Notes: generated by a model not told the origin, from the sequence alone. A stretch of 64,000 nt of DNA from Candidatus Thermodiscus eudorianus (GCA_015521085.1 WAOW01000004.1:124001-188000), one strand, 5' to 3'. Positions 8,632-16,284 are shown, numbered from the stretch's first letter. Made by a program: numbers and translations.

Positions 8632-10314
8632 CTAGCCCTCCCAGTAGGCGTACTTCAGCACGACTATCTCGGTCGGCAGATAGACTACTCCCTTCACGTT
8701 ATCCTTCATCCCGAGGGAGTCGTACATGACAACCATGAATATCGTAGGTGCATCGTCCCATATCAGCTTCTGGACCTGGCACAGCGCCTGGAGTCTCTGG
8801 TCTCCCAGCAGAGTCATCTGCTTCTCTATCAGCTCGTCGACGGCATCATTCTTGTAGAACCACATGTTAGCGCCCTTTGGAGCCCACATCTTCGAGTAGA
8901 AGAGGGGTCTAAGCCCCCAATCCGCGTCTCCAGTGCTCGGAGCCCATCCTATCAGGAACAGCTCTCTCTTAGTCTCATTAGGCCCCTTGAACAGCTCCTT
9001 CACGTAGCTGGCCCACTCCCACACCTGTAGGTCGACTTTTATGCCAATAGCCTGTAGGTACTGCTGAACAGCCTGCGCCATCTCATAGTCTCCAACGTAG
9101 CGGCCTCTAGGGGTCCATAGCGTTAAGTGCAGCTCCTCTCCCTGGCTGTTCTCAAGTACCCCGTCGTTGTCCCGGTCGGTCCATCCAGCCTGTGCTAGCA
9201 GCTGCTTGGCCTTGTCTGGATCGTACTTGTACTCTCCCGCCTTGCAGTAACCGTGTGTCAACGGGGCTATCGGAGACGTGGCTGGCTCGCCCAATCCGAA
9301 TAACACGTTCTTGATTATAGCATCCTTATCCACTGCATAGTTGAGAGCTTGCCTGACCCTCTTATCGTTCAGCGGCGGCACAAGGTTGTTCATGCCGATG
9401 AAGATTACCCTGTTCGTGGGCTTTACAAGCACAGTTATACCCTCGGTAGCATTGAGCTCCTTGACGTATTGTGGGGGTATCCTCAGGGCTATGTCTACGT
9501 CTCCGCTCTGGAGGAGTCTCATCCGTGTCTGGTCGTCTGGCACAATCTTGAATATCACTTTCTTGAACTTAGGCGCCTTGTCTTTGTTCCAGTATCCGTC
9601 GAACGCCTTCAACACTATCCTATCTCCGGGGACCCACTCCTCTAGCATGTAGGGCCCTGTCCCGACAGGATGCTTCGCCGGATCCCCTGAGAGTATTGAC
9701 TTGGGGCTCATAATCGCGGCCGCGCCATGGGCTAGGTGGTAGAGGAAGGCGCCGAAGGGCCTCTTTAGTATGAACTCTACTGTATAGTCGTCTACAACCT
9801 TCACCTCTTTTATGAATGGCGTGAACAAGCTGCTCCTCTTTAGCTTCTGGGTTAGTAGCCTATCGAAGTTTACCTTCACTGCTGTAGCGTTGAAGGGGGT
9901 CCCGTCTTGGAACTTTACACCCTTACGTAGGTGGAAAACCCATACCGTTCCATTGTCCTTGACCTCCCAGCTCGTCGCGAGGCCCGGCTTTATATTCATG
10001 TTCTCGTCCAACTCTACAAGGTATTCGTAGATCATTCTTCCAACCATGTATGATGGGTTATCACTCGCGTCATGCAGGTCCAGTGTGACTATATCAGTCC
10101 CCATCGCCACGACTAGGGTGTCCTTAGCGGGCTTGCCTGCGGCTGTTGTCTGGGTCATTTCTGGAGCAGTGGTTGTTGTCGCCGCGGTCTCGCTGGCGCC
10201 GCCAGCGGGTTGCTGGGGCTTGAACGCGTAGTATGCCCCTATTATGCCCAGGACGATTACTATTATTACGAGTACTGCCGCGGTTTTAGATAGACCCCTA
10301 TTCAAGAAGTCCAC
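8632..10314 (-). CDS. Peptide ABC transporter substrate-binding protein
   Basis: A 560-residue family 5 extracellular binding protein. An N-terminal hydrophobic segment (residues 10-28) anchors it, followed by an Ala/Thr-rich linker (to about residue 62) of the kind glycosylated in archaeal surface binding proteins. The binding domain begins at DTLVVAMGTDIVTLDLHDASDN and contains the family block around GTPFNATAVKVNFDRL. It is the first gene of the importer operon and probably the most abundant product. The start is a GTG with its own TATA box upstream. Confidence 0.92.
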   Translation of the reverse strand: MDFLNRGLSKTAAVLVIIVIVLGIIGAYYAFKPQQPAGGASETAATTTTAPEMTQTTAAGKPAKDTLVVAMGTDIVTLDLHDASDNPSYMVGRMIYEYLVELDENMNIKPGLATSWEVKDNGTVWVFHLRKGVKFQDGTPFNATAVKVNFDRLLTQKLKRSSLFTPFIKEVKVVDDYTVEFILKRPFGAFLYHLAHGAAAIMSPKSILSGDPAKHPVGTGPYMLEEWVPGDRIVLKAFDGYWNKDKAPKFKKVIFKIVPDDQTRMRLLQSGDVDIALRIPPQYVKELNATEGITVLVKPTNRVIFIGMNNLVPPLNDKRVRQALNYAVDKDAIIKNVLFGLGEPATSPIAPLTHGYCKAGEYKYDPDKAKQLLAQAGWTDRDNDGVLENSQGEELHLTLWTPRGRYVGDYEMAQAVQQYLQAIGIKVDLQVWEWASYVKELFKGPNETKRELFLIGWAPSTGDADWGLRPLFYSKMWAPKGANMWFYKNDAVDELIEKQMTLLGDQRLQALCQVQKLIWDDAPTIFMVVMYDSLGMKDNVKGVVYLPTEIVVLKYAYWEG

Positions 10315-10359
10315 CTCTCCGCTCTATCTTAGCAGATTAATGTAACCATAGGAGTATGT

Positions 10360-10368
10360 ATTTATATG
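10360..10368 (-). promoter_or_regulatory. TATA box of the peptide transporter operon
   Basis: On the minus strand the sequence CATATAAAT lies about 50 bp before the GTG start of the binding-protein gene. It is a good archaeal TATA box and would give a leader of about 25 nt. Confidence 0.65.
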
Positions 10369-10459
10369 TGACTAACCTATACCATACATATTATCCCATG
10401 TAAAAATACTACCAATAATTAATACTATATTAGAGGAGACGGGTCCTCTCGACACAAAC

Positions 10460-10567
10460 TTTGAAGAACCGCTGGAGAGGGGAGTACTGAGGCTACTCAG
10501 GCTCGCTTAATCTAGAGGAGGATGAGGAGATCCAAGTAGCCATACACTCAAGCGAATCAATGACCTA
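10460..10567 (+). pseudogene. Decayed DUF104 (vapB-like) antitoxin gene
   Basis: The nucleotide sequence from 10475 aligns closely with the functional antitoxin gene that starts at 10668. Shared stretches include GGGAGTACT, AGGCT, GAGGAG and CATACA, and the encoded LEEDEEIQVAIHSSESM resembles LKEGEEAQIVIQQSESV. One extra base near 10500-10510 shifts the frame, and the reading frame closes at TAG 10565-10567. The N-terminal start region is eroded. This is a dead tandem copy of the downstream antitoxin. Confidence 0.7.
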
Positions 10568-10667
10568 GAAATTCTACAATCCCGCGGTAAACCCACCGGA
10601 AACTCTCTAACTCTACTAGGTAAACGTTTAGAGGCTCGAAGATTATCTTTACCCTGCGAAAGATCGG

Positions 10668-10889
10668 TTGTCAAAGGTCATACGTGTGAGATATGAGAAG
10701 GGAGTACTAAGGCTTCTTGAGCCTCTAAGGCTCAAGGAGGGCGAGGAGGCTCAAATAGTCATACAGCAGAGTGAATCTGTAGCCAAGAAGTTCTATGGCA
10801 TCGCTAGGAGGCACAGGCCAGATCTCGGGAGGGAGGAGTTCATAAGGGTTCTAGAGGAGGTAGAGGATGAGGGTCTTCGTGGACACTAG
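10668..10889 (+). CDS. DUF104 (AF2212-like) antitoxin 1
   Basis: A 73-residue protein whose first half (MSKVIRVRYEKGVLRLLEPLRLKEGEE) is the typical DUF104 antitoxin strand-rich core; the C-terminal half should wrap the toxin. The start is TTG. The gene overlaps the PIN gene downstream by 23 bp, the usual antitoxin-then-toxin order. It is closely related to the antitoxins at 12941 and 13956, pointing to recent duplication. Such antitoxins usually repress their own promoter. Confidence 0.85.
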   Translation: MSKVIRVRYEKGVLRLLEPLRLKEGEEAQIVIQQSESVAKKFYGIARRHRPDLGREEFIRVLEEVEDEGLRGH

Positions 10890-11091
10890 TATCATACTAG
10901 CATTCCTCGCAGGCCAGGACGATAGAGCACTAGAAATCATTAGGGGAGTCGAGAGGCGCGAGATAACCGGCTATATCAACCCCCTGGTGATTGACGAGGC
11001 CATCTACGAGTATCTGCGTTTAGCCACTGGGCTAAGCGCTAGGAGGATAAGGGAAGCTGCTAGCAAGGGCTCTTATCTGGAGTTACACTAA
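10867..11091 (+). pseudogene. Truncated PIN-domain (VapC-like) toxin 1
   Basis: Only 74 residues remain of a domain that normally has about 130-150. The first PIN aspartate (FVDTS, D5) and the conserved glutamate region (IDEAIYEYL) are present, but the C-terminal acidic residues are missing. Beyond the stop, another frame continues with residues resembling a PIN tail (TNKPVLEVLNNLY), so a frameshift followed by loss is likely. Ribonuclease activity is not expected. The antitoxin upstream is intact. Confidence 0.7.
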
Positions 11092-11124
11092 CAAGCCTGT
11101 GCTAGAGGTCCTTAACAATTTATA

Positions 11125-11688
11125 CTAGCAGGTAGCATAATAGAATATAGTGATTATAACCAAGAACGTGAGTATCCAGAGGCGCATCACTCCAAATATA
11201 GCCAGGTATGTAAAGATCTCTAATACATCGAAGATGAGCGCAGTTGAGAGTAGAACGTCATAGGCAGCCATTACCGCCTCAGCATGAGTGATGCTCAGTA
11301 AGGTGAAAGGCACAGTATAAACTACTGCTATTGTAAGAGCTATAATACCACTGAGAGCTTGGGACGAAGCCGCTCCTGCTTGATTTATAAAGATATATTC
11401 AAGAAGCAAAGGTACTGTAGAAAGTACTATGGAAAGAGTGAAAATCACCAACAAGACTAGGACTATTAGTAGACCAATCTTATCTAGTTGTTCATGGCCA
11501 TCGCCTCCTATATTGTTGCAGGAGTTTGACAGGAATAAATGCTCAAGCAGCTGCACGTTCCAACGCTTTTCCCTATACTTAGCCTTAAGTCTCTGAAGAA
11601 GACCACAAGCCATCCAAGTTATAACTGATGGTAGAGAGTATATAGCTAGCATTATAACTGCCGCTGCTAGAGCGATGCTCACAATCAA
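11125..11688 (-). CDS. Hypothetical polytopic membrane protein
   Basis: A 187-residue protein with about five hydrophobic segments (roughly residues 2-25, 70-98, 112-135, 140-160, 165-185) and a short polar stretch with two cysteines between the first and second. No family recognised. It is the last of three leftward AT-rich ORFs lodged between toxin-antitoxin loci 1 and 2, and its base composition differs from the surrounding housekeeping genes. Probably cargo of the accessory island. Confidence 0.5.
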   Translation of the reverse strand: MIVSIALAAAVIMLAIYSLPSVITWMACGLLQRLKAKYREKRWNVQLLEHLFLSNSCNNIGGDGHEQLDKIGLLIVLVLLVIFTLSIVLSTVPLLLEYIFINQAGAASSQALSGIIALTIAVVYTVPFTLLSITHAEAVMAAYDVLLSTALIFDVLEIFTYLAIFGVMRLWILTFLVIITIFYYATC

Positions 11689-11701
11689 TAATGAAAATGA
11701 A

Positions 11702-11983
11702 CTAGTCGTGCCAAGATATGATGAGAGTAAGAGTATAAATTGTATTGATATAAAGTATTGATAGATATGAGAGTGCTAGCAGGCGTTTATAAGTATGTTG
11801 ATGTAATTCCTTCTCACTGCGATCAGGACTAGCAGCCTTGGAAGCTAGCAATATCGTTAACGCGAAGACAGCTAAAAGGATCGGTGGCGTACTATCGGTG
11901 TAGACTACAAACAATACTGTTGGTTCGATAGAGTTATTTGCCTCAATACTCGCTGATTGTGGGGATAAAAGGAGAGATTGCAT
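11702..11983 (-). CDS. Hypothetical small membrane protein
   Basis: A 93-residue ORF with two hydrophobic segments (about residues 22-46 and 65-90) separated by a charged loop. It overlaps the preceding 146-residue ORF by 41 bp in another frame and lies 14 bp before the 187-residue membrane ORF. It may be a real small protein or the shifted second part of a larger broken membrane protein. No family recognised. Confidence 0.4.
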   Translation of the reverse strand: MQSLLLSPQSASIEANNSIEPTVLFVVYTDSTPPILLAVFALTILLASKAASPDRSEKELHQHTYKRLLALSYLSILYINTIYTLTLIISWHD

Positions 11984-12383
11984 TGGGATTTACAGAACTT
12001 ACATGGATACCGATAACCCGAAGACCCTCAGGTAGTTGCTTATAGCGAATCATGCCATTGGTGCAGGAGCTAGAGTTTCCACTACCCTTACTTGCGAGAT
12101 CCTTGATTATCTCTAAAAAGTCTTGTTTCAACGACCTCTCAGCCGATCCTCTCGGTAGCTCCTCCGCAATCCTAGTCAGGTTGATCAAAGTCAGGTTTAT
12201 CGGATGTTTCGTGACGCAACAGCCCACTCCAACTAGCTTGTCCTCGTATCTAGCCTCTGCGACATAGAGGTGAAGCCCTCCACCCACAACGGTATATAAT
12301 GTTACACCTATCATTATTATTAATAATACGAAACATGTAAGCCCAATGAGGGAGCTATCATCCTTGAGTCTTGCCAGTGCCAC
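11943..12383 (-). CDS. Hypothetical membrane-anchored protein
   Basis: A 146-residue protein with one N-terminal membrane segment (about residues 12-35) and an extracellular domain with CC and C residues and possible NxT/NxS sites. The ATG start is good. It is first of the three leftward AT-rich ORFs between toxin-antitoxin loci 1 and 2. I do not recognise the family. The overlap with the next ORF leaves open that both were once a single reading frame. Confidence 0.45.
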   Translation of the reverse strand: MALARLKDDSSLIGLTCFVLLIIMIGVTLYTVVGGGLHLYVAEARYEDKLVGVGCCVTKHPINLTLINLTRIAEELPRGSAERSLKQDFLEIIKDLASKGSGNSSSCTNGMIRYKQLPEGLRVIGIHVSSVNPNAISPFIPTISEY

Positions 12384-12634
12384 CGTATTTAATCTCCCCC
12401 TACTTGCAACTTATTTTCCTAAGGTCTACCTTAATAATTATTGTTATCTGTTTATGAAGGACTTTAAGGCTGGAACCCTTTTGCTTATACTGGCTGTTTT
12501 AGAGGGCCCTATGGAAAACCTCGTAGAGGCTACTTCGAAGCTTTTATCCTTGGTTGTGACAAAGCTCTAGCATTGAGAGTTAGGAGCCTCTTAGAGAACA
12601 TCCTACCAGTAAATTATCTTAATAGGTGAATAGC

Positions 12635-12675
12635 AAGTTATAATTTTATATAACAGAGATGTAAAATTATAACTT
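12635..12675. repeat. Perfect 14-bp AT-rich inverted repeat
   Basis: Arms AAGTTATAATTTTA (12635-12648) and its exact complement (12662-12675) flank a 13-nt loop in the 557-bp gap between the membrane ORFs and antitoxin 2. It could form a stable hairpin or be the end of a small mobile element. The gap also holds two copies of TAAAAATGCAACA (12810-12822 and 12869-12881) and the tRNA fragment at 12726. Confidence 0.7.
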
Positions 12676-12725
12676 TTATGAGATATATTCTACGCCTAGC
12701 TTTGTGATGGTTTAGAGGGTATTTG

Positions 12726-12772
12726 TGGCGAGTCACCGCGAGTTTGAACTCAGGACCTCCAGCTCCGCAGAC
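12726..12772 (-). pseudogene. tRNA-Arg-like 3' half (possible att remnant 1)
   Basis: Read on the minus strand this starts in the anticodon arm, with a loop CTGCGGA that would hold anticodon GCG. It continues through a variable loop and a degenerate T arm (GAG-TTCAAA-CTC) and ends with CCA. No 5' half precedes it. The truncation point and the CCA end are those expected of an attachment-site copy left by a tRNA-targeting integrase. Antitoxin 2 starts about 170 bp to its right. Confidence 0.5.
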
Positions 12773-12940
12773 CTATGCAATAAATACTTACGCTTGAACG
12801 GTTTCACGGTAAAAATGCAACATCTACTTCAGCATGATAAGCTAATCAGAGATTCATACCTGCCCTGATAAAAATGCAACACCACAGGAGTAAAGGCTTA
12901 GAGTCCCTATTAGCCATATTAGGGATAGGGAGAAGGGAGG

Positions 12941-13144
12941 TTGTCTAAAGTTATCAGAGCCAGGTATGAGAAGGGTGTGCTCAAACCCTTGGAGCCTTTA
13001 GAGCTTCGGGAAGGCGAGGAGGTCAGGATCCAAGTACTGCCTGAGGAGTTCCCGGAGCTGGTGGATAAGGTTAGCGTAGAGGCTAGCGGGGATGTTGACA
13101 AGATTCTTAGGGAGGCTCGTGAGCGTTGGAAGAGGTGGTATTAG
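12941..13144 (+). CDS. DUF104 (AF2212-like) antitoxin 2
   Basis: A 67-residue antitoxin starting with TTG; its core (MSKVIRARYEKGVLKPLEPLELREGEE) is almost the same as in antitoxins 1 and 3. The C-terminal half is acidic and helical (residues 35-67) and should bind the PIN partner. It overlaps the toxin gene by 19 bp. Just upstream (about 12902-12930) is an imperfect inverted repeat built on TCCCTA/TAGGGA that could be its operator. Confidence 0.87.
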   Translation: MSKVIRARYEKGVLKPLEPLELREGEEVRIQVLPEEFPELVDKVSVEASGDVDKILREARERWKRWY

Positions 13145-13608
13145 ACTCTAGTGTCCTAGTCAAAAGCATCCTGAGGCCAGGCCGTTGGCTATCCGAGGAA
13201 GTCTATAGTAGAGAGCTGGAAACACATCATAAGGCGAGAATCCTTGTGAAGGCACTTAAATCGAGTGATACAATCGTTCTCATCCCGTATCCAGTGATAG
13301 TAGAGGTCGCCGCGGTTACATCAAGACTTGCGGGCAAAGAATTAGCGGAAAAGGTAGTTGAATCACTTAAAACAACCAAGAACTATATTATCGTATACGA
13401 AGAGGAGTACAGGGATGAAGCATTGAAGGTCGCCCTACAGACGGGCTCCTCGGGCTTTGACGCTTACATTATAGCTCTAGCCTGGGATCGTGACGCCCTC
13501 CTCATTACTGACGATGAGCCTATGAGCAAGCATGCAGAAACACTGGGAGTGAGAGTAGTCCTACTACGCAACACAAACGTCGAAGATATAACGAAACAGC
13601 TCCATTAA
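13126..13608 (+). CDS. PIN-domain (VapC-like) toxin 2, full length
   Basis: A 160-residue PIN ribonuclease, the only complete toxin of the three loci. The acidic residues expected for metal binding are present: D8 (LDSSVLV), a glutamate in VIVEVAAV near residue 57, D111 (GFDAYIIA), and DD near residue 125 (LLITDDE). The start is TTG 13126 or GTG 13135. It should cleave RNA, often tRNA or rRNA in this family, when the antitoxin is lost. The gene lies between two tRNA-Arg-like 3' halves. Confidence 0.87.
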   Translation: MEEVVLDSSVLVKSILRPGRWLSEEVYSRELETHHKARILVKALKSSDTIVLIPYPVIVEVAAVTSRLAGKELAEKVVESLKTTKNYIIVYEEEYRDEALKVALQTGSSGFDAYIIALAWDRDALLITDDEPMSKHAETLGVRVVLLRNTNVEDITKQLH

Positions 13609-13745
13609 ATAAGCGGATTATTACATTAATTATAATTTACTTATGCAGACAAGATGATCGAACCTGCGAAGAGCCCGGCTGAGATTAACGGTCGCGACTG
13701 CCGACACGTTTCCTGCATGAACCAGCGATGACTCAAGGGGATTCG

Positions 13746-13799
13746 TGGCAGGCCCACCGAGATTAGTCGACCCGGACCTCCGGCTCTGAAGGCCGAGGA
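13746..13799 (-). pseudogene. tRNA-Arg-like 3' half (possible att remnant 2)
   Basis: On the minus strand this has a complete anticodon stem-loop (loop CTTCAGA), a variable loop AGGTC, a T stem with an unusual 9-nt loop TCGACTAAT, an acceptor 3' strand and CCA. The 5' half is missing. The odd T loop is shared with the longer copy at 14728 (TCCGCTAAT), linking the two. The anticodon position reads UCA, probably a decayed arginine UCG. Antitoxin 3 starts about 155 bp to the right. Confidence 0.55.
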
Positions 13800-13955
13800 T
13801 ATAGAAACAAAGTTTTTAGTAAAAACCATCAATTGGAAACAAGTTTCAGGGATGATTATCCTTAGGGATATAATTGATGATAATCCGGAAACATTCAAGC
13901 CTTGCGGGAAAGGCTAATTGCTCTGAAGAGTATTACTTAGGGGTGGGGCTGGGAC

Positions 13956-14156
13956 GTGTCCAAGGTCATTAGAGTAAGATATGAAAGAGGTGTGCTGAAG
14001 CCTTTAGAGCCGGTGGAACTCCAGGAAGGAGAGGAGCTAGTAGTCTTCATACGCAAGCACAGAGTAAGCGAAGTGCTCGATAAATATGTTGGGTTATTCG
14101 GTAAGGCTTCCGTAGAAGAGCTCAGGGGGTATGAGGAGGAGGCTCAAGCACAGTGA
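13956..14156 (+). CDS. DUF104 (AF2212-like) antitoxin 3
   Basis: A 66-residue antitoxin starting with GTG. The core MSKVIRVRYERGVLKPLEPVELQEGEEL matches antitoxins 1 and 2. The gene overlaps the toxin ORF by 4 bp. The 340-bp gap upstream contains tRNA fragment 2 and a near-direct repeat GATGATTATCC / GATGATAATCC (about 13850 and 13876). The antitoxin looks intact although its toxin is split. Confidence 0.85.
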   Translation: MSKVIRVRYERGVLKPLEPVELQEGEELVVFIRKHRVSEVLDKYVGLFGKASVEELRGYEEEAQAQ

Positions 14157-14607
14157 ATAAAACCTTCATAGACACCAACATATTCTACAACACACTATTC
14201 GAGACCAGCCTCACACGCAAAGCCCGAAAGCTGCTGGAGGATTACGAAGAAAACAAGTTCTATACTAGCCTAACAGTGATAAACGAATTACTCTACATAT
14301 CCACAAGGAAATACTACAAGGCCACTGAAGAACTCAAGGGACCGTACAGCCTAAGAAAACTAATATAGTGAACAAGGGATACCCAAAATTCATAGTCGAC
14401 GGTATAAGGAATTTGCTGGAAGACCTTGAGGTAGAAGTCCTAGTAGAAAACGTGGAATACCGAGACATGATAGAGACCGCTAGCCAACTAAAACTCCTGC
14501 CAAGCGATGCAATCATAGCCCTAACATGTAAACGCAATAACATAGACACGATCATAACCTTCGATGAAGACTTTAAGAGGATCCCCTGGCTAAAAGTTGT
14601 GCCCTAG
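14153..14607 (+). pseudogene. PIN-domain (VapC-like) toxin 3, split by a frameshift
   Basis: Two consecutive ORFs in different frames (14153-14368 and 14368-14607) together make about 149 residues, a normal PIN length. The first holds the N-terminal aspartate (FIDTN) and glutamate (VINELLY). The second holds the remaining acidic residues (LPSDAII, DTIITFDEDF). A single -1 shift between about 14329 and 14368 would restore one protein. All catalytic acids survive, so inactivation is recent, or the break is a sequencing error. Confidence 0.75.
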
Positions 14608-14727
14608 TCTGTTAAGATTATCTGCTGAGATTATCAGCGATGAAGCTAGAACCATCCTAGTTCTTGTAACTAGAAGCCACGGCCTTGCCTTGGAGAAAGG
14701 GAAAGACTTATATAGCGGGTATTTAAG

Positions 14728-14809
14728 TGGTGGGCCCGCCGGGATTAGCGGACCCGGAGGGACCCCACGGCTCCGGAGGCCGGCGCTCTGTCGGTTGAGC
14801 TATGGGTCC
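14728..14809 (-). tRNA. tRNA-Arg(CCG)-like gene, possibly degenerate
   Basis: An 82-nt cloverleaf-like sequence with encoded CCA on the minus strand. The D stem is GCTC/GAGC, the anticodon stem CCGGC/GCCGT with loop CTCCGGA (anticodon CCG), and the T stem CCGGG/CCCGG. Oddities: two A-C mismatches in the acceptor (GGACCCA against CGGGCCC), A instead of G at position 19, a 9-nt T loop TCCGCTAAT, and an enlarged variable region GGGGTCCCT containing part of the dispersed GGGWCCC motif. Several differences from a standard arginine tRNA are G-to-A. It may be a decaying copy rather than a working tRNA. Confidence 0.5.
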
Positions 14810-14904
14810 TCTCCTCCGTGATTGTTATGTGTTTGTAAGGGTTCTGGGGGGTGTTATTCAATTTATCTTCGAATGGGATACCATTAGGCGGGGGTGTTGT
14901 TTGG

Positions 14905-16119
14905 TTGACGACTTATAGGGTTGAGGAGATTGATAGGGGCTTCTATGTCTTGAGGGTTAACGATAGGTATACTAGGTTCTTTGAGTCTCTTTGGGAGATA
15001 CCGGAGGGGATAACGTATAACGCGTATCTGCTGGTCACGGGTGAGGGGGCTGTCTTATTCGATGGATGGAAGAAGACGTATGCGGGCCTGTTCATAGATG
15101 CGTTGTCTCAGGTCATTGATGCTGGCGATTTGAAGTATGTGGTCGTGGACCACATGGAGCCTGACCATTCGGGTAGCCTAGAGGAGGTGGCTCGCTGGGC
15201 GCCCCATGCCAGGATCCTGGGCCACCCGATGGCTGGTAGGATGATGAAGGCGTATCCGAGGGCTATGAATAACTTCAAGCCTGTCAAGGATGGTGAGGTC
15301 CTTGAAGTCGGCGGCGAGAGGATAAGGTTCATACACACGCCATGGCTGCACTGGCCGGAGACCATGATGTCGTGGCTGGAGGACCGGAGGATTCTCGTGA
15401 CGTGCGACGCCTTCGGGGGATACGGTATACCATACGGGCTCTTCGACGACGAGTGTACCAGGTGGGAGGAGGCGTTGAGGGCCATGCAGAAGTACGTTGT
15501 AACGGTCATAGGCCACTATAGGGACTGGATCACGAGGAACCTGGAGAAGCTGGCCAGCCTCGACATCCACCCTAGACTGATAGCCCCGGCCCACGGGCTC
15601 ATATGGAGGAGCAACCCCGAGAAGGTCATCTCGGTCTACAGGGATCTGGCCCTAGCCAAGCCGCGCAAGGGGAAGATCCTCATAGTCTCAGCCTCGATGT
15701 ACGGGACGGTGGAGACCCTCATAAGGAGGATAACCTGCAACCTGACGAGGAACGGCTACTACCCGGTGACCTACAGCTTCACAGACTCGACGAGGCCCAA
15801 CGTCTCAGACATACTGACCGATGCCGTGGACTCGGAGGCAATAGTAGTGGCGGCCCCGACCTACGAGGCCGACATATTCCCCCTGATAAGGTATGTTGTA
15901 GAGGAGATATGCTGGAAGGTTGGTGACGGCAAGAAGATCGTGATAGTGTCGAGCTACGGATGGGGTAGCATGGCGGCTAGGAACCTCAAGAAGATCTTCG
16001 ACAAGTGCAAGTATAGCGTGGTGGAGTCCATAGAGTACAACTCGGTGGGCCCCAACGCTATAACGGTAGAGGAGGCCGAGGAGATTAGTAGGAGGATTGT
16101 GGAGTCGCTCCGTGGATAG
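14905..16119 (+). CDS. Flavodiiron protein (A-type flavoprotein, FprA family)
   Basis: Cytoplasmic enzyme of about 404 residues that reduces O2 or NO using FMN and a diiron centre. The N-terminal metallo-beta-lactamase-like domain shows the iron ligands in DHMEPDHSG (HxExDH, about residues 83-88), a histidine in FIHTPWLHW, and TCDAFGG. The C-terminal flavodoxin domain begins near residue 257 with ILIVSASMYGTVETL as the FMN phosphate loop. I chose TTG 14905, which follows a purine-rich GGCGGGGG; the frame extends to GTG 14851 but without family similarity. Likely role: oxygen detoxification in an anaerobe or microaerophile. Confidence 0.9.
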   Translation: MTTYRVEEIDRGFYVLRVNDRYTRFFESLWEIPEGITYNAYLLVTGEGAVLFDGWKKTYAGLFIDALSQVIDAGDLKYVVVDHMEPDHSGSLEEVARWAPHARILGHPMAGRMMKAYPRAMNNFKPVKDGEVLEVGGERIRFIHTPWLHWPETMMSWLEDRRILVTCDAFGGYGIPYGLFDDECTRWEEALRAMQKYVVTVIGHYRDWITRNLEKLASLDIHPRLIAPAHGLIWRSNPEKVISVYRDLALAKPRKGKILIVSASMYGTVETLIRRITCNLTRNGYYPVTYSFTDSTRPNVSDILTDAVDSEAIVVAAPTYEADIFPLIRYVVEEICWKVGDGKKIVIVSSYGWGSMAARNLKKIFDKCKYSVVESIEYNSVGPNAITVEEAEEISRRIVESLRG

Positions 16120-16284
16120 CCCAGGGGGTTCCTCTAGGCCTCTCTAGGTTCTCCGCATTCCATTATTTTTCTGGAGGGCTTTGGGGCTTCCTGGCTGTTT
16201 GGTTGTTAATATTTCTATGTATGGGGATATTTGCGTAAGAGCCAAATACACTCGCGTTAACAGTGTTAAAGCGGTGATGGAGCC

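Noticed and set aside
12832-12870. C/D box guide RNA (ATGATAA ... CTGA)
   Set aside because: The C box has a mismatch, the spacing is too short and no D'/C' pair is visible.
13660-13700. Further tRNA T-arm-like stretch (minus strand GGTTCGATC)
   Set aside because: The flanks do not form a T stem and no acceptor end follows.
13746-13799. Suppressor tRNA reading UGA (anticodon UCA)
   Set aside because: Only the 3' half of a tRNA is present, so it cannot be a working suppressor; a decayed arginine UCG anticodon is simpler.
14329-14370. Programmed -1 frameshift in PIN toxin 3
   Set aside because: No classic slippery heptamer with downstream pseudoknot is evident, and neighbouring toxin 1 is clearly decayed, so a simple mutation is more likely.
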